Part shown: one piece after another, positions 30,633-40,593 of the stretch
How the letters are laid out: every line of letters begins with the position of its first letter
Position numbering within the stretch: the first letter of the stretch is position 1
Source of the DNA: Nannocystis pusilla
GTDB lineage: Bacteria; Myxococcota_A; Polyangia; Nannocystales; Nannocystaceae
DNA length: 64,000 nucleotides
Direction of reading: 5' to 3'
Assembly (NCBI RefSeq): GCF_026626665.1
Contig: NZ_JAPNKE010000002.1
Location: 2,543,204-2,607,203 of the forward strand
Notes under the pieces: generated by a model
Databases searched by the model: none
The model's input: the letters and a program-made list of their open reading frames with translations, nothing else
Told to the model about the DNA's origin: nothing
Translations under genes and position numbers: made by a program

Positions 30633-30726
30633 CGCCGGAGGGTAGCGCCGCGCGTGACGCGAGGCAAACGCGGCCCGGACGGCACGGGAGGCGCGGTTGA
30701 GGCTGTCGAGGTCGTTGCGAGGGGCG

Positions 30727-31110
30727 GTGACGACGAAGGCGCGGCTCACGACGGGTCGATGCGGCCCGTTCGGGTGTGACGACCGGCGACCGCTCGCGGG
30801 CGCCGGCTGGGTGCTGGCGCGAGTCGGCCGTGACGAGCGACGAGGCCGCGACGCGCGGGCTCGCGGGCAAGTCCATGGCGCGCGGCGTCGTCACGAGCGA
30901 CGAGGCCGCGACGCGCAAGCTTGCGGGGCGGGTCGATGGCGCGCGCGAGGCGATGGCGCGGGGCGGTCGTGACGAGCGACGAGGCCGCGACGCGCCGGGC
31001 GAGGCGATGGCGCGAGTCGGTCGTGACGACCGAGGAGGCCGCGACGCGCCGGCTCACGGCTGGTCGATGCGATCGAGGAGGTCGTGGCGCGGGCCGGTGG
31101 TGACGACCGG
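30727..31110. repeat. Irregular tandem array of GTGACGA units
   Basis: Units starting GTGACGA or GTCACGA lie at 30727, 30776, 30830, 30890, 30969, 31023 and 31100, followed in the central four by GAGGCCGCGACGCGC. Spacings vary from 49 to 79 bp. The array fills the 421-bp gap 30633-31053 and its last unit encodes the C-terminus of the VWA protein. No gene within. Confidence 0.8.
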
Positions 31111-32691
31111 CGAACGCCGCGGCGCGGAGGCGGGGGGCAGGCCGCTCACGCGATCGACGGCCGGCGCGGCGGGCGTCGGCTCGCCGGCGTGACCCGAGAG
31201 CTTGGCGAGGGAGCGCTCGAGGGCGAACACGAGCGTGCGCTCCTCGGCGAGATCGGGGTCGCGATCCTGGCGGTAGAGCGAGGCGAGGGCGTGGACGAGC
31301 TGGTAGGCGCCCTCCTGATCGTTCTGCTCGTGGTGCAGCGCGGCGGCCCGGGCCAGCGCCGTGGCCTGATCGACGAGCCGCGCGCCGCGGACGAGGCCCA
31401 CGCTGGCGTTCGAACCTGGCTTGTAGACCAGGTCGACCGCGGAGCTGCGCGGCTTGCCGACGGCGGCCTCGGTGTACGCCAGGCTGACCTGGCCGAGCGG
31501 GCGATCGGCGACGGCCTTGGGCGTCGGCAGGTTGCGATCGGCGGGGCCGAAGCCGACGAAGATGGCGCCCTTCTTGCGGCTGAGGAAGATGGTCTCGACG
31601 CTGAGGCGGATCGCGCCGCCGGGCGCCCACTCGATCGCCTTGCCGGGGATGCCGTAGACGCCGGCGATCTTGAGCCCCGCGGCCGGCTTGACCTCGAGCT
31701 TGAGGTCGTGGGCGAGCTCCGTGACCATGGTGTCGAAGTCCTCGCGGAAGACCTTCGTCATGCGGGCGGCGTCGGGGAAGAAGAACAGGTTGCCGCCGCG
31801 CACGCTGCTGATCGCGGTGGCGAGCTCGGCCCCGAACTGCACGCCGACGCCGACGGTGGTCAGGCCGATCCCGCCGCGCGAGCCGTCGCGCGCCATGCCC
31901 ATGAAGCTCTGCTTGTCGGTGGCGCCGACGTTGGGCCGCTCGTCGGTGAACAGCATGACGCGCGTGGTGCCCTTGAAGCCGTGGCCGCTGCGCCGCGCGA
32001 GGTCGTAGCCGACCTGCAGGCCCTCTTCCATGGCGGTCGAGCCGGCGCTCTCGATGCCGGCGATGTGAGCCGCGATGGCGCGCTTGTCCTTGGCCGCCGT
32101 CGGCGCCATGTGGACGTGGGCGCGGTCGCCGTAGAGGACGATCGAGAGCTGGTCGTCGGGCCCGAGCTGATCGAGGACCCGGTAGAGGCTCTCGCGCACG
32201 AGATCCAGCGGCTGGCCCGACATCGAGCCCGACTTGTCGATGACGGCGACGAGGTTGAGCGGGGCCCGCTTGAAGGTCTTGGGATCGAGGCCCGAGCTGA
32301 AGCCGAGCTGGGCGAGGTACTGCACCTCGGGCTGGGCCAGCAGGGCGGCGCCGGTGGCCTCGCCGACGGTACAGAGCAGCTGATCGCAGGCGCGCCCGGC
32401 CGCCAGCGGGAGGTCGTGCTCGCTGAACAGACCCTCGGGCGTGAAGGTGTTGGGGTGCGGGATCTCGCCGGCCTTGGCGCGATCGCGGAAGTACTGGATG
32501 TCCTGGGCGCCGCCGGGCGTGGCTCCCATGGCGGCGGGCGCCGGGGCCATCGCTTCGGCCGAGAAGTCGTAGGCCTTCATGCGATGGGGCGGCTCCCTGC
32601 GCTCGCGCTCCTTGTCGGGCGCTGCCTCGGCGGCGGTGGTGAGGAGGGTGAACGCGGCGAGACAGGCGAGGGAGCGCAGACGGATCGGCAT
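31054..32691 (-). CDS. Von Willebrand factor A domain protein, secreted
   Basis: 545 residues from ATG 32691, which begins a signal peptide (LACLAAFTLLTTAAEA). The VWA domain has an intact MIDAS: DKSGSM, the Thr/Ser in AGSTAMEEGL and Asp in LFTDERPN. Downstream strands (GAIRLSVETIFLSRKKGAIF) and a helical C-terminus follow, as in YfbK/BatA-like secreted VWA proteins. The last residues derive from the tandem array. Likely a periplasmic or surface adhesion/assembly protein. Confidence 0.8.
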   Translation of the reverse strand: MPIRLRSLACLAAFTLLTTAAEAAPDKERERREPPHRMKAYDFSAEAMAPAPAAMGATPGGAQDIQYFRDRAKAGEIPHPNTFTPEGLFSEHDLPLAAGRACDQLLCTVGEATGAALLAQPEVQYLAQLGFSSGLDPKTFKRAPLNLVAVIDKSGSMSGQPLDLVRESLYRVLDQLGPDDQLSIVLYGDRAHVHMAPTAAKDKRAIAAHIAGIESAGSTAMEEGLQVGYDLARRSGHGFKGTTRVMLFTDERPNVGATDKQSFMGMARDGSRGGIGLTTVGVGVQFGAELATAISSVRGGNLFFFPDAARMTKVFREDFDTMVTELAHDLKLEVKPAAGLKIAGVYGIPGKAIEWAPGGAIRLSVETIFLSRKKGAIFVGFGPADRNLPTPKAVADRPLGQVSLAYTEAAVGKPRSSAVDLVYKPGSNASVGLVRGARLVDQATALARAAALHHEQNDQEGAYQLVHALASLYRQDRDPDLAEERTLVFALERSLAKLSGHAGEPTPAAPAVDRVSGLPPASAPRRSPVVTTGPRHDLLDRIDQP

Positions 32692-32840
32692 GACGGCCCG
32701 CGCACCAACGTGCGGGCCTGGCGGCAGGTCTACGGAGAAACGCACGGGCCCCGCGGCTGCGGATGCGGACCGCCGGGGGCTGGCGACCCTGGATGGCTGC
32801 GAAGACGCCCGGGGCGGAGCGGCGCGTATACTGTCGATTC

Positions 32841-32907
32841 GGACATGTCCATGAGGGCATGTCGTTTGGAGCATGCCGTTTGGAGCATGTCCTCAGGAGC
32901 ATGTCGC
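32841..32907. repeat. Run of four hairpin arms
   Basis: CATGTCC-ATGA-GGGCATG at 32844-32861 is followed by three GGAGCATG arms at 18-nt steps. Lies upstream of the VWA gene and downstream of the peptidase gene. Confidence 0.8.
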
Positions 32908-32911
32908 GCGA

Positions 32912-32945
32912 AGCCCCGCGACTTCGCAGGCGAGGTCGCGGGGCT
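32912..32945 (-). terminator. GC-rich hairpin after the prolyl oligopeptidase gene
   Basis: AGCCCCGCGAC and GTCGCGGGGCT form a perfect 11-bp stem with a 12-nt loop, 20 nt past the minus-strand stop. No T-run. Confidence 0.5.
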
Positions 32946-32965
32946 CACGAGGCGGCGAGCCGCGG

Positions 32966-35173
<2,208 letters not shown>

Positions 35174-35289
35174 CGGCTGGAGACTCGGAGAGGGCTCGGG
35201 TTTTTTATCGACCCGCGAGAGCGCGGACAAGGCTTCGCGGCGGCGACGTCGGGCGACTCACGAGGCGCCCGAGGACGCGGTCGGCGAGG

Positions 35290-36217
35290 TCACACGGCGG
35301 CGAGATCGAGCGGCTGCGGCACCAGGCCCGCGAGCGGATCGGCGGGCGAAACGGCGGTCAGGAGCTCGTGCGGCCGCACTTCGCGGATCCCCGAGGGCAC
35401 GAGGCCCACGCTGCGGGCCAGCGCCGCGAGGACGCGCGCCGGCGAGGCGCCCGCCTCGCGCAAGGCGCCGAGATCGGGGGCCCCGTCGCGCTTGCTGAGC
35501 TTGGCGCCGCCGGCCCCGAGGATCAGCGGGACGTGGGCGAAGCGCGGCGCGGGCAGCCCGGGATCCAGGGCGCGCAGGAGGTGGAGCTGGCGCGGGGTGC
35601 TGTCGAGCAGATCGGCGCCGCGGACGATGTCGGTGATGCCCATGTCGGCGTCGTCGACGACGACCGCGAGCTGGTAGGCCCAGGCCCCGTCGCCGCGGCG
35701 CAGGACGAAGTCGCCGACGTCGCGGGCGATGTCCTGGTGGTACGGGCCGCACAGGCGATCGACGAAGCCGACGCTGCCCGGGGGGACGCGCCAGCGGATC
35801 GCGGCCGGACGGCCGGGGTGCGACTGTCCGTTGCGACATGTCCCGGAGTACACTGGCTCTCCGGTCATGCTGGTGACCGGCAGGGCCCGCAGCTCGCGGC
35901 GGGTGCAGGTGCACGGGTAGACGTCGAGGCGCGCGAGCGCGCCGGCGTAGCGGTCGCCGCGCTCGGACTGGCGGTAAGGGGCGAAGGGACCGCCCACGTC
36001 GGGGCCCTCGTCCCAGTCGAGCCCGAGCCAGCGCAGGTCGAGCAAGAGCTGAGCCTCGAACTCGGGGCGGGCGCGCGTGAAGTCGACGTCCTCGACGCGC
36101 ATGACGAAGGCGCCGCCGCGCGCGGGCGTCGAGCCAGGCGAGCAGGGCGGTGCGCGCGTTGCCGAGGTGCAGCGGTCCGGTCGGGCTGGGGGCGTAGCGG
36201 CCGCGGACGGCGCTCAT
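35290..36217 (-). CDS. gluQ: Glutamyl-Q tRNA(Asp) synthetase (frame break near 36117)
   Basis: ATG 36217 begins RGRYAPSPTGPLHLGNARTA, with the HIGH-type motif PLHLGN. A one-base shift near 36117 moves to the frame starting MRVEDVDFTRARPEFE, which continues with Cys/Tyr zinc-site residues (YPCTCTRREL, VYSGTC) and KLSKRDGAPDL (KMSKS equivalent). Without an anticodon-binding domain and about 309 residues long, it fits GluQRS, which glutamylates queuosine in tRNA-Asp. Overlaps the upstream gene by ATGA. Confidence 0.88.
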
Positions 36218-36765
36218 GAGCGAGGAAGATACGCCGCGGGGATCGGGCAGTCGTCGCGCTCGTCGGTCCAGAGGATCGTGAGGATCCACCAGCGCCGTCC
36301 GTCGTGCCGCAGCTGGACGCTGTTGATGCCGCGGTAGAGCAGATGATCGCCGCCGTCGTCGGTCCGGCTCTCGTAGGTGGTGAAGACGTGGGCGATCCCG
36401 GCGAACACCTCGGTGCGGCGGAACAGCTCGCGCTCGACGAAGCTGCGCAGGCCCTGCTCGCTGATCCGCGTCTGCACCCGCTCGACGAACTCGGGGACGC
36501 TCATGTCGTCGATGTTGTTGGCGTGGACCTTGATCAGCCGGCCGTGCGGGACGCACAGGCTGGCGAGACGCTCGGCGTCGGGGCCGCGGCCCTCGCTGAA
36601 GGAGACCGAGGCGTACATGGCGCGGATGATGGCGTCGATCGAGTTGACGTCGTCCGCCAGCGCGGGCGGGTGGCTCGGCCAGGGACCGGAGCCTGCCGCG
36701 AGCACCGCGGCGACGGACATGACAGCAGAGGACGAGGACGAACTCGGGCCCGGATCGACAGGCAT
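36214..36765 (-). CDS. Exported NTF2/SnoaL-like protein
   Basis: 183 residues from ATG 36765, with a possible signal sequence (SVAAVLAAGSGPWPSHPPALA). The body has the SnoaL/NTF2 pattern: IDAIIRAMYASVSFSEGRG, VPEFVERVQTRISEQG, then paired strands HVFTTYESRTDDGGDHL and GRRWWILTILWTDE. Ligand unknown. On the minus strand TATAGT lies about 10 nt before the start and may be part of a promoter with a very short leader, or coincidence. Stop overlaps gluQ. Confidence 0.65.
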   Translation of the reverse strand: MPVDPGPSSSSSSAVMSVAAVLAAGSGPWPSHPPALADDVNSIDAIIRAMYASVSFSEGRGPDAERLASLCVPHGRLIKVHANNIDDMSVPEFVERVQTRISEQGLRSFVERELFRRTEVFAGIAHVFTTYESRTDDGGDHLLYRGINSVQLRHDGRRWWILTILWTDERDDCPIPAAYLPRS

Positions 36766-37156
36766 ACTCTTCACTATACCTGAGCGAGGACGCGCGCAAA
36801 GGGGCTCACAGGCCACGTGGGCGCGCCCGGGCGGAAAACGGGCCGCGGCGGGCCAGGGGGCGGTGGACGGCCGACGAACGAAGTTCACATCGCTCGCACC
36901 GGCCGCGGGCCCGCGCCCGCAGCTCCAGTGCGCGCAGCGGCCCCGGAGCCGCCGGTGCGATGCGTCACGGGCGCGGCACGCGATGTCGGGATCGATCGGG
37001 CATGCTCTCGAGGGCAGGTCCGTTCGGACATGCCTTTTGAGACATGTTCTGAGATACTCCCGCCGGCCGGCGCGCGGAGCGGCGGGCTGTCCGATCGGGC
37101 AGCTCGCTCGCTGCGGAGGCCTCGAGCCGGCTGGCGGGCGCTCCGCGTCCTCGCGC
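36766..37156. other. 391-bp intergenic region with hairpin repeats
   Basis: Hairpin arms lie at 37001-37047: CATGCTC-TCGA-GGGCAGG, GTCC-GTTC-GGAC and CATGCCT..GAGACATG. The remainder has no supportable gene on either strand and should hold the promoter of the SnoaL-like gene. Confidence 0.7.
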
Positions 37157-37957
37157 TCAGGGAGGCGTGGCGTCGAGGGCGACGCGAGCGGGCCAGGCGC
37201 GCAGGGTCCGGGGGGCGCTGGCGGCGTCGCCGGCGAGCAGGCCGCGGCCGGCGAGGACGACGCGGATGGGGGCGGGCTCGAGACGCGCGAGCGCCTGACC
37301 GGGGGTCTCGCTGCGGCGGCGGTCGCCGAGGTCCGGCGGGCCGGCCTGGCCTTCGAGCCAGCGGCGCAGCTTGCCGCCGGCGCCGGCGGGGACGAGGGCG
37401 AGGCGGTCGTCGGCGAGGAACACCACGTCGTGGGGGAAGCCGCGCGCGGGGTCCGGCTCGGCCAGCGGTCCGGCGGCGGTGGTGCGGCTGGTGACGCCCC
37501 AGGCCCGCGCCAGGGTGGCCTGCAGGACGGCGAGGTCGCAGCGGACGCGGACGATCCACACGACGGCGCCGCCGGGATCGTGAAGGAGGAGCAGCTCGCG
37601 CGGGGTCAGCCCGGCGTCGCGGAGCTGGCGGCGGAGGATCTGCAGCTGGGTGCCGAGGAAGCCGAGGCCGAGCGCGGCGACCACCGGCATGCCCGGGGTG
37701 GTGGCGCTGGCGCGCGCGAGCTCGGCGGCGGCCTCGTCGACGCCGGGGTCGCCGAGGTCGAACAGGCCGGCGACGCGGGCGTCGGCGGGGATCCACTCGA
37801 GATCGCCGATGAGATCTTGGCCTTCGGGGCATGTCTGTTTGGACATGTCCTGGGGGGCCTGGACGATCGGACCTGCCGCTTGGGGCATGTCCGATGGTCG
37901 GGCCGCCGGTCGAGGATCGACGGGCGGGCCGCCGCAGGCGACGAGGGCGAGGAGCAT
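37157..37957 (-). CDS. Lipoprotein of unknown function, paralogue of the next
   Basis: About 266 residues. The ATG at 37957 gives a very short signal peptide (MLLALVAC); no better start is visible upstream in frame. A repeat-encoded linker (PQDMSKQTCPEGQD) follows the lipobox. The body shares DVVFLADDRLAL-type and VVWIVRVRCDLAVLQATLAR segments with the lipoprotein encoded at 38118-39190 (LVFLADDLLG), so both probably derive from one ancestor. No known domain recognised. Confidence 0.55.
   Translation of the reverse strand: MLLALVACGGPPVDPRPAARPSDMPQAAGPIVQAPQDMSKQTCPEGQDLIGDLEWIPADARVAGLFDLGDPGVDEAAAELARASATTPGMPVVAALGLGFLGTQLQILRRQLRDAGLTPRELLLLHDPGGAVVWIVRVRCDLAVLQATLARAWGVTSRTTAAGPLAEPDPARGFPHDVVFLADDRLALVPAGAGGKLRRWLEGQAGPPDLGDRRRSETPGQALARLEPAPIRVVLAGRGLLAGDAASAPRTLRAWPARVALDATPP
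37830..37847. repeat. Hairpin in a lipoprotein linker
   Basis: CATGTCT-GTTT-GGACATG, followed by a further GGGGCATGTCC arm near 37884. In frame after the lipobox. Confidence 0.8.
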
Positions 37958-38117
37958 GGCGCGAGCCAGGAGCAGGGGGACCTGCGGAGCGAGCTCGCGC
38001 GACGGCGCACGATCGAAGGTCCGACCTCGGCGCGCGGCTGGCTCACGCAGGGCGAAGGGACGGCAGCGTGCATGCGCGGCTCGCTCGCGGAGGCTGGCGC
38101 GGGCCCGGGCGCGGCGC

Positions 38118-39190
38118 TCACCCGCCGCCTCCGCGGCGCAGGGGCGCGAGGTCGTCGGCGGCGAGTTGGAGGCGGCCGCGGACGATGGGGCCGTCCTGGG
38201 TGTAGGCGACGGCCTTGTAGAGGTCGCGCAGCACGTCGGTGGCGGCGCCGGCGGGGCTGCGGGCCTCGAGGGCGGCGGCGGCCTCGGCGACGTCGCCCAG
38301 CGGCTGGAGGATGACCTCGCCGTCGATGCCGGCGGCGTCGTGGCGGGGCAGCGAACGGGCGGCGTCGCCCTCGACGAGGCGGCGCAGCGACAGCTTGGCG
38401 ACCCCGACGTCGTCGCTGAGATCGAAGTGGAGCATGGCGCCCTGGACGTACAGCTCGAGCAGGAGGGCCGGGTCGGCGGCGACGACCTCGCCGATCGTGC
38501 GCGTGAGCTCGGACGGCGGCAGGTCGCGGGCGGCCGTCAACGGGCTGAGGCCGTTGCCCATCTCGGTGAGCGAGAAGCGCCGAGCAGGTCGTCGGCGAGG
38601 AACACCAGGCGCCACGGGAACACCAGATCGGGGGCGAGGCCGGGGGCGCTGCCGACGGCGGCCTCGGGCGCGGTCGGCCCGGGCGTCCACACGGCGAGGC
38701 CCTCGACGGTCTCGACCTCCATGCCGCCGCTGCGCAGCCAGGCCTCGACGTCGGCCCGCGGGACGAGCAGTCGACGCACGAGGTAGGGGCCGCGCGCGAG
38801 CACCGGCTGCATGACGACGAGGTCGCGCGCGAGCCACTTCTCGGGCGGCGGCGCGGCCGGGCCGATCAGCGCGGCGAGGCCGGACTCGAGGCTCAGCGGG
38901 GCGCGCAGGAGGGCCAGCGCGCGCGGCGGGAGGGCGAACAGCTCGCCGAGCGCCTCGGGCTCGAGGTCGGCCGGGAGGCGCATGTAGGCGACGGCGGGCG
39001 AGTCGGGGTCGAGCCAGGCGAGGACGCGCCGCTCGTCGGGAGTGGCGGGCGCGGGCGGCTCGGCGGCCCCGGCGGAGGTCGCCGGCGCCGGCTCGGTCGC
39101 GGGCGCAGGTGCGGGCGCAGGGCGCTCGGGCTCGCTGCGGCCGCAAGCGACGAGGAGGGCGAGGGCCCAGGCCGCGGGGCGCAGGGACAC
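38118..39190 (-). CDS. Lipoprotein of unknown function (frame break near 38582)
   Basis: GTG 39190 begins a lipoprotein signal (PAAWALALLVAC); an ATG at 39226 inside a GGACATG repeat is an alternative that adds a longer n-region. The sense frame runs LAWLDPDSPAVAYMRLPADL through LVFLADDLLG, then shifts by one near 38582 and continues RFSLTEMGNGLSPLTAARDL to the stop at 38118. Composition and order resemble the 37157-37957 lipoprotein. Function unknown. Confidence 0.55.
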
Positions 39191-39771
39191 GGTCCGCGAG
39201 GGTCGGGAGGATGGCGCGAAGGACATGTCGTGAGGGACAGGAGAGGATGGCCGCAGTGACATGGTCCGGGGGACAGGAGCGGCGGACCTGCCGCGGGGGA
39301 CCGCGGCGGCGGGCAGTCGTGACATGGTCCGCGGGACAGGATTGGATGCCTCTTGGAACAAGTCGCGGGGGACAGCGGTGGATGACCGCTGGGACATGGT
39401 CCGCGGGACAGCAATGGATGGCGTCGGGGACATGTCGCGGGGGACAGCGGTGGATGACCGCTGGGACATGGTCCGCGGGACAGGAACGGATGGCGCCGGG
39501 GACATGTCGCGAGGGACAGCGGTGGATGACCGCTGGGACATGGTCCGGGGGACAGGAACGGATGGCGCCGGGGACATGTCGCGAGGGACAGCGGCAGATG
39601 GCCGCTTCGACATGTCTGGATGGACAGGACTGGATGGCGCCGGGGACATGTCCCGCGAGACAGAGCCTCGCGCGCGCGCATCGAGGGACATGTCGCTGGG
39701 GACATGGCCCTTCGCACCTGCGGCTTCGGACATGCCCGAACGAGCATGACCCCGGAGCCATGACCGGAGGG
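39191..39771. repeat. Minisatellite array of 36-bp half units (72-bp period)
   Basis: GGTGGATGACCGCTGGG starts at 39377, 39449 and 39521 (diverged at 39593), an exact 72-bp period. Each period contains two related 36-bp halves, one with GGACATGGTCC and one with GGACATGTCGC. Less regular GGACATG units flank the core on both sides (39220-39376 and 39600-39745). The minus strand can be read as 12-residue PRDMSPAPS/PRTMSQRSS repeats, but I treat that as a by-product of the unit length. Confidence 0.9.
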
Positions 39772-40489
39772 TCAGCACGGGCGCCAGGTCCTCCCGGCGC
39801 GGACGAGGCGGTGCGGCAGGTCGGCGACGCGGGCGGGGGCGGGGGCGCCGTCGCCGGGCAGGTCGGGGTAGGCGGGGTCGTGCGGCAGGACGATGACGAA
39901 GCTGGGCCTCGCCGTTGGCGTCGGGCTGCAGGAGGCCCTTGGGGAGGATCGGCTCGTGGACGGCGGCCGAAGGCAGGCCGAGCAGGCCGGCGCGGCGCTC
40001 GTCGGCCAGGCGCATGAGGGTGCACAGCGTCGGCGGCGGGAGGTCGACCTCCTCGCGGGCCCAGGCGGCGAGGATCTCGGCGGGGGTGGCCCAGCGGCCC
40101 TCGTGGGTCTCGTGGCCGTCGGCGGCGGCGTCCTCGGCCTCGCCCTCGGCCAGGCGGGCCAGGTAGAAGCGGGCCCAGTAGCGGCGCGGCTCGGCGGTGG
40201 GGGTGAGCCAGGTGTCGAACCAGTGGAGGTCGTGGACGTCGAGGACCACGCCGGCCTCCTCCCGGCACTCGCGGCGGGCCGCGGCGTCGAAGGCCGCGTC
40301 GCTGCCCTCCGGGCCGTCGCCGGGGTCGACCGCGCCGCCCGGGAAGACCAGGGTGTCCGGCATGAACGGGCTCTTGGCGCTGCGCCGGAGCATGAAGACC
40401 TGGGGGTCGCCGGCGGCGCGCTCGCGCAGGAGGACGACGGTGGCGGCGAGCCGCACTCCCGCGAGGCGGCCAGGGTCGGTGAGCGTCAT
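39772..40489 (-). CDS. Nudix hydrolase (frame break near 39907)
   Basis: The Nudix box is GGAVDPGDGPEGSDAAFDAA then RRECREEAGV, the larger-insert form seen in NUDT7/19-like and CoA-type enzymes. WFDTWLTPTAEPRRYWARFY is the typical following region. Near 39907 the frame shifts by one, giving the C-terminus FVIVLPHDPAYPDLPG that ends at 39772. Start is ATG 40489. Probably a nucleoside-diphosphate-X or CoA pyrophosphatase. Confidence 0.85.
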
Positions 40490-40593
40490 CGGCGCGGCAG
40501 ACTAGCAGGCGTGACCGAGGGGCGCGAGACGGCGCCGCGCGATCTCGACCCCGGGCACCAGGCGGGGATCTTGCTAAGCATGCCGCCTCACTC

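Noticed and set aside
35185..35215. T-run at 35201-35206 as a terminator
   Set aside because: The flanking CGGG/CCCG stem is only 4 bp and the T-run lies in the loop; more likely leader sequence of the peptidase gene.
39191..39771. Repeat array as a CRISPR
   Set aside because: Units are contiguous and imperfect with no unique spacers, and no cas genes are present.
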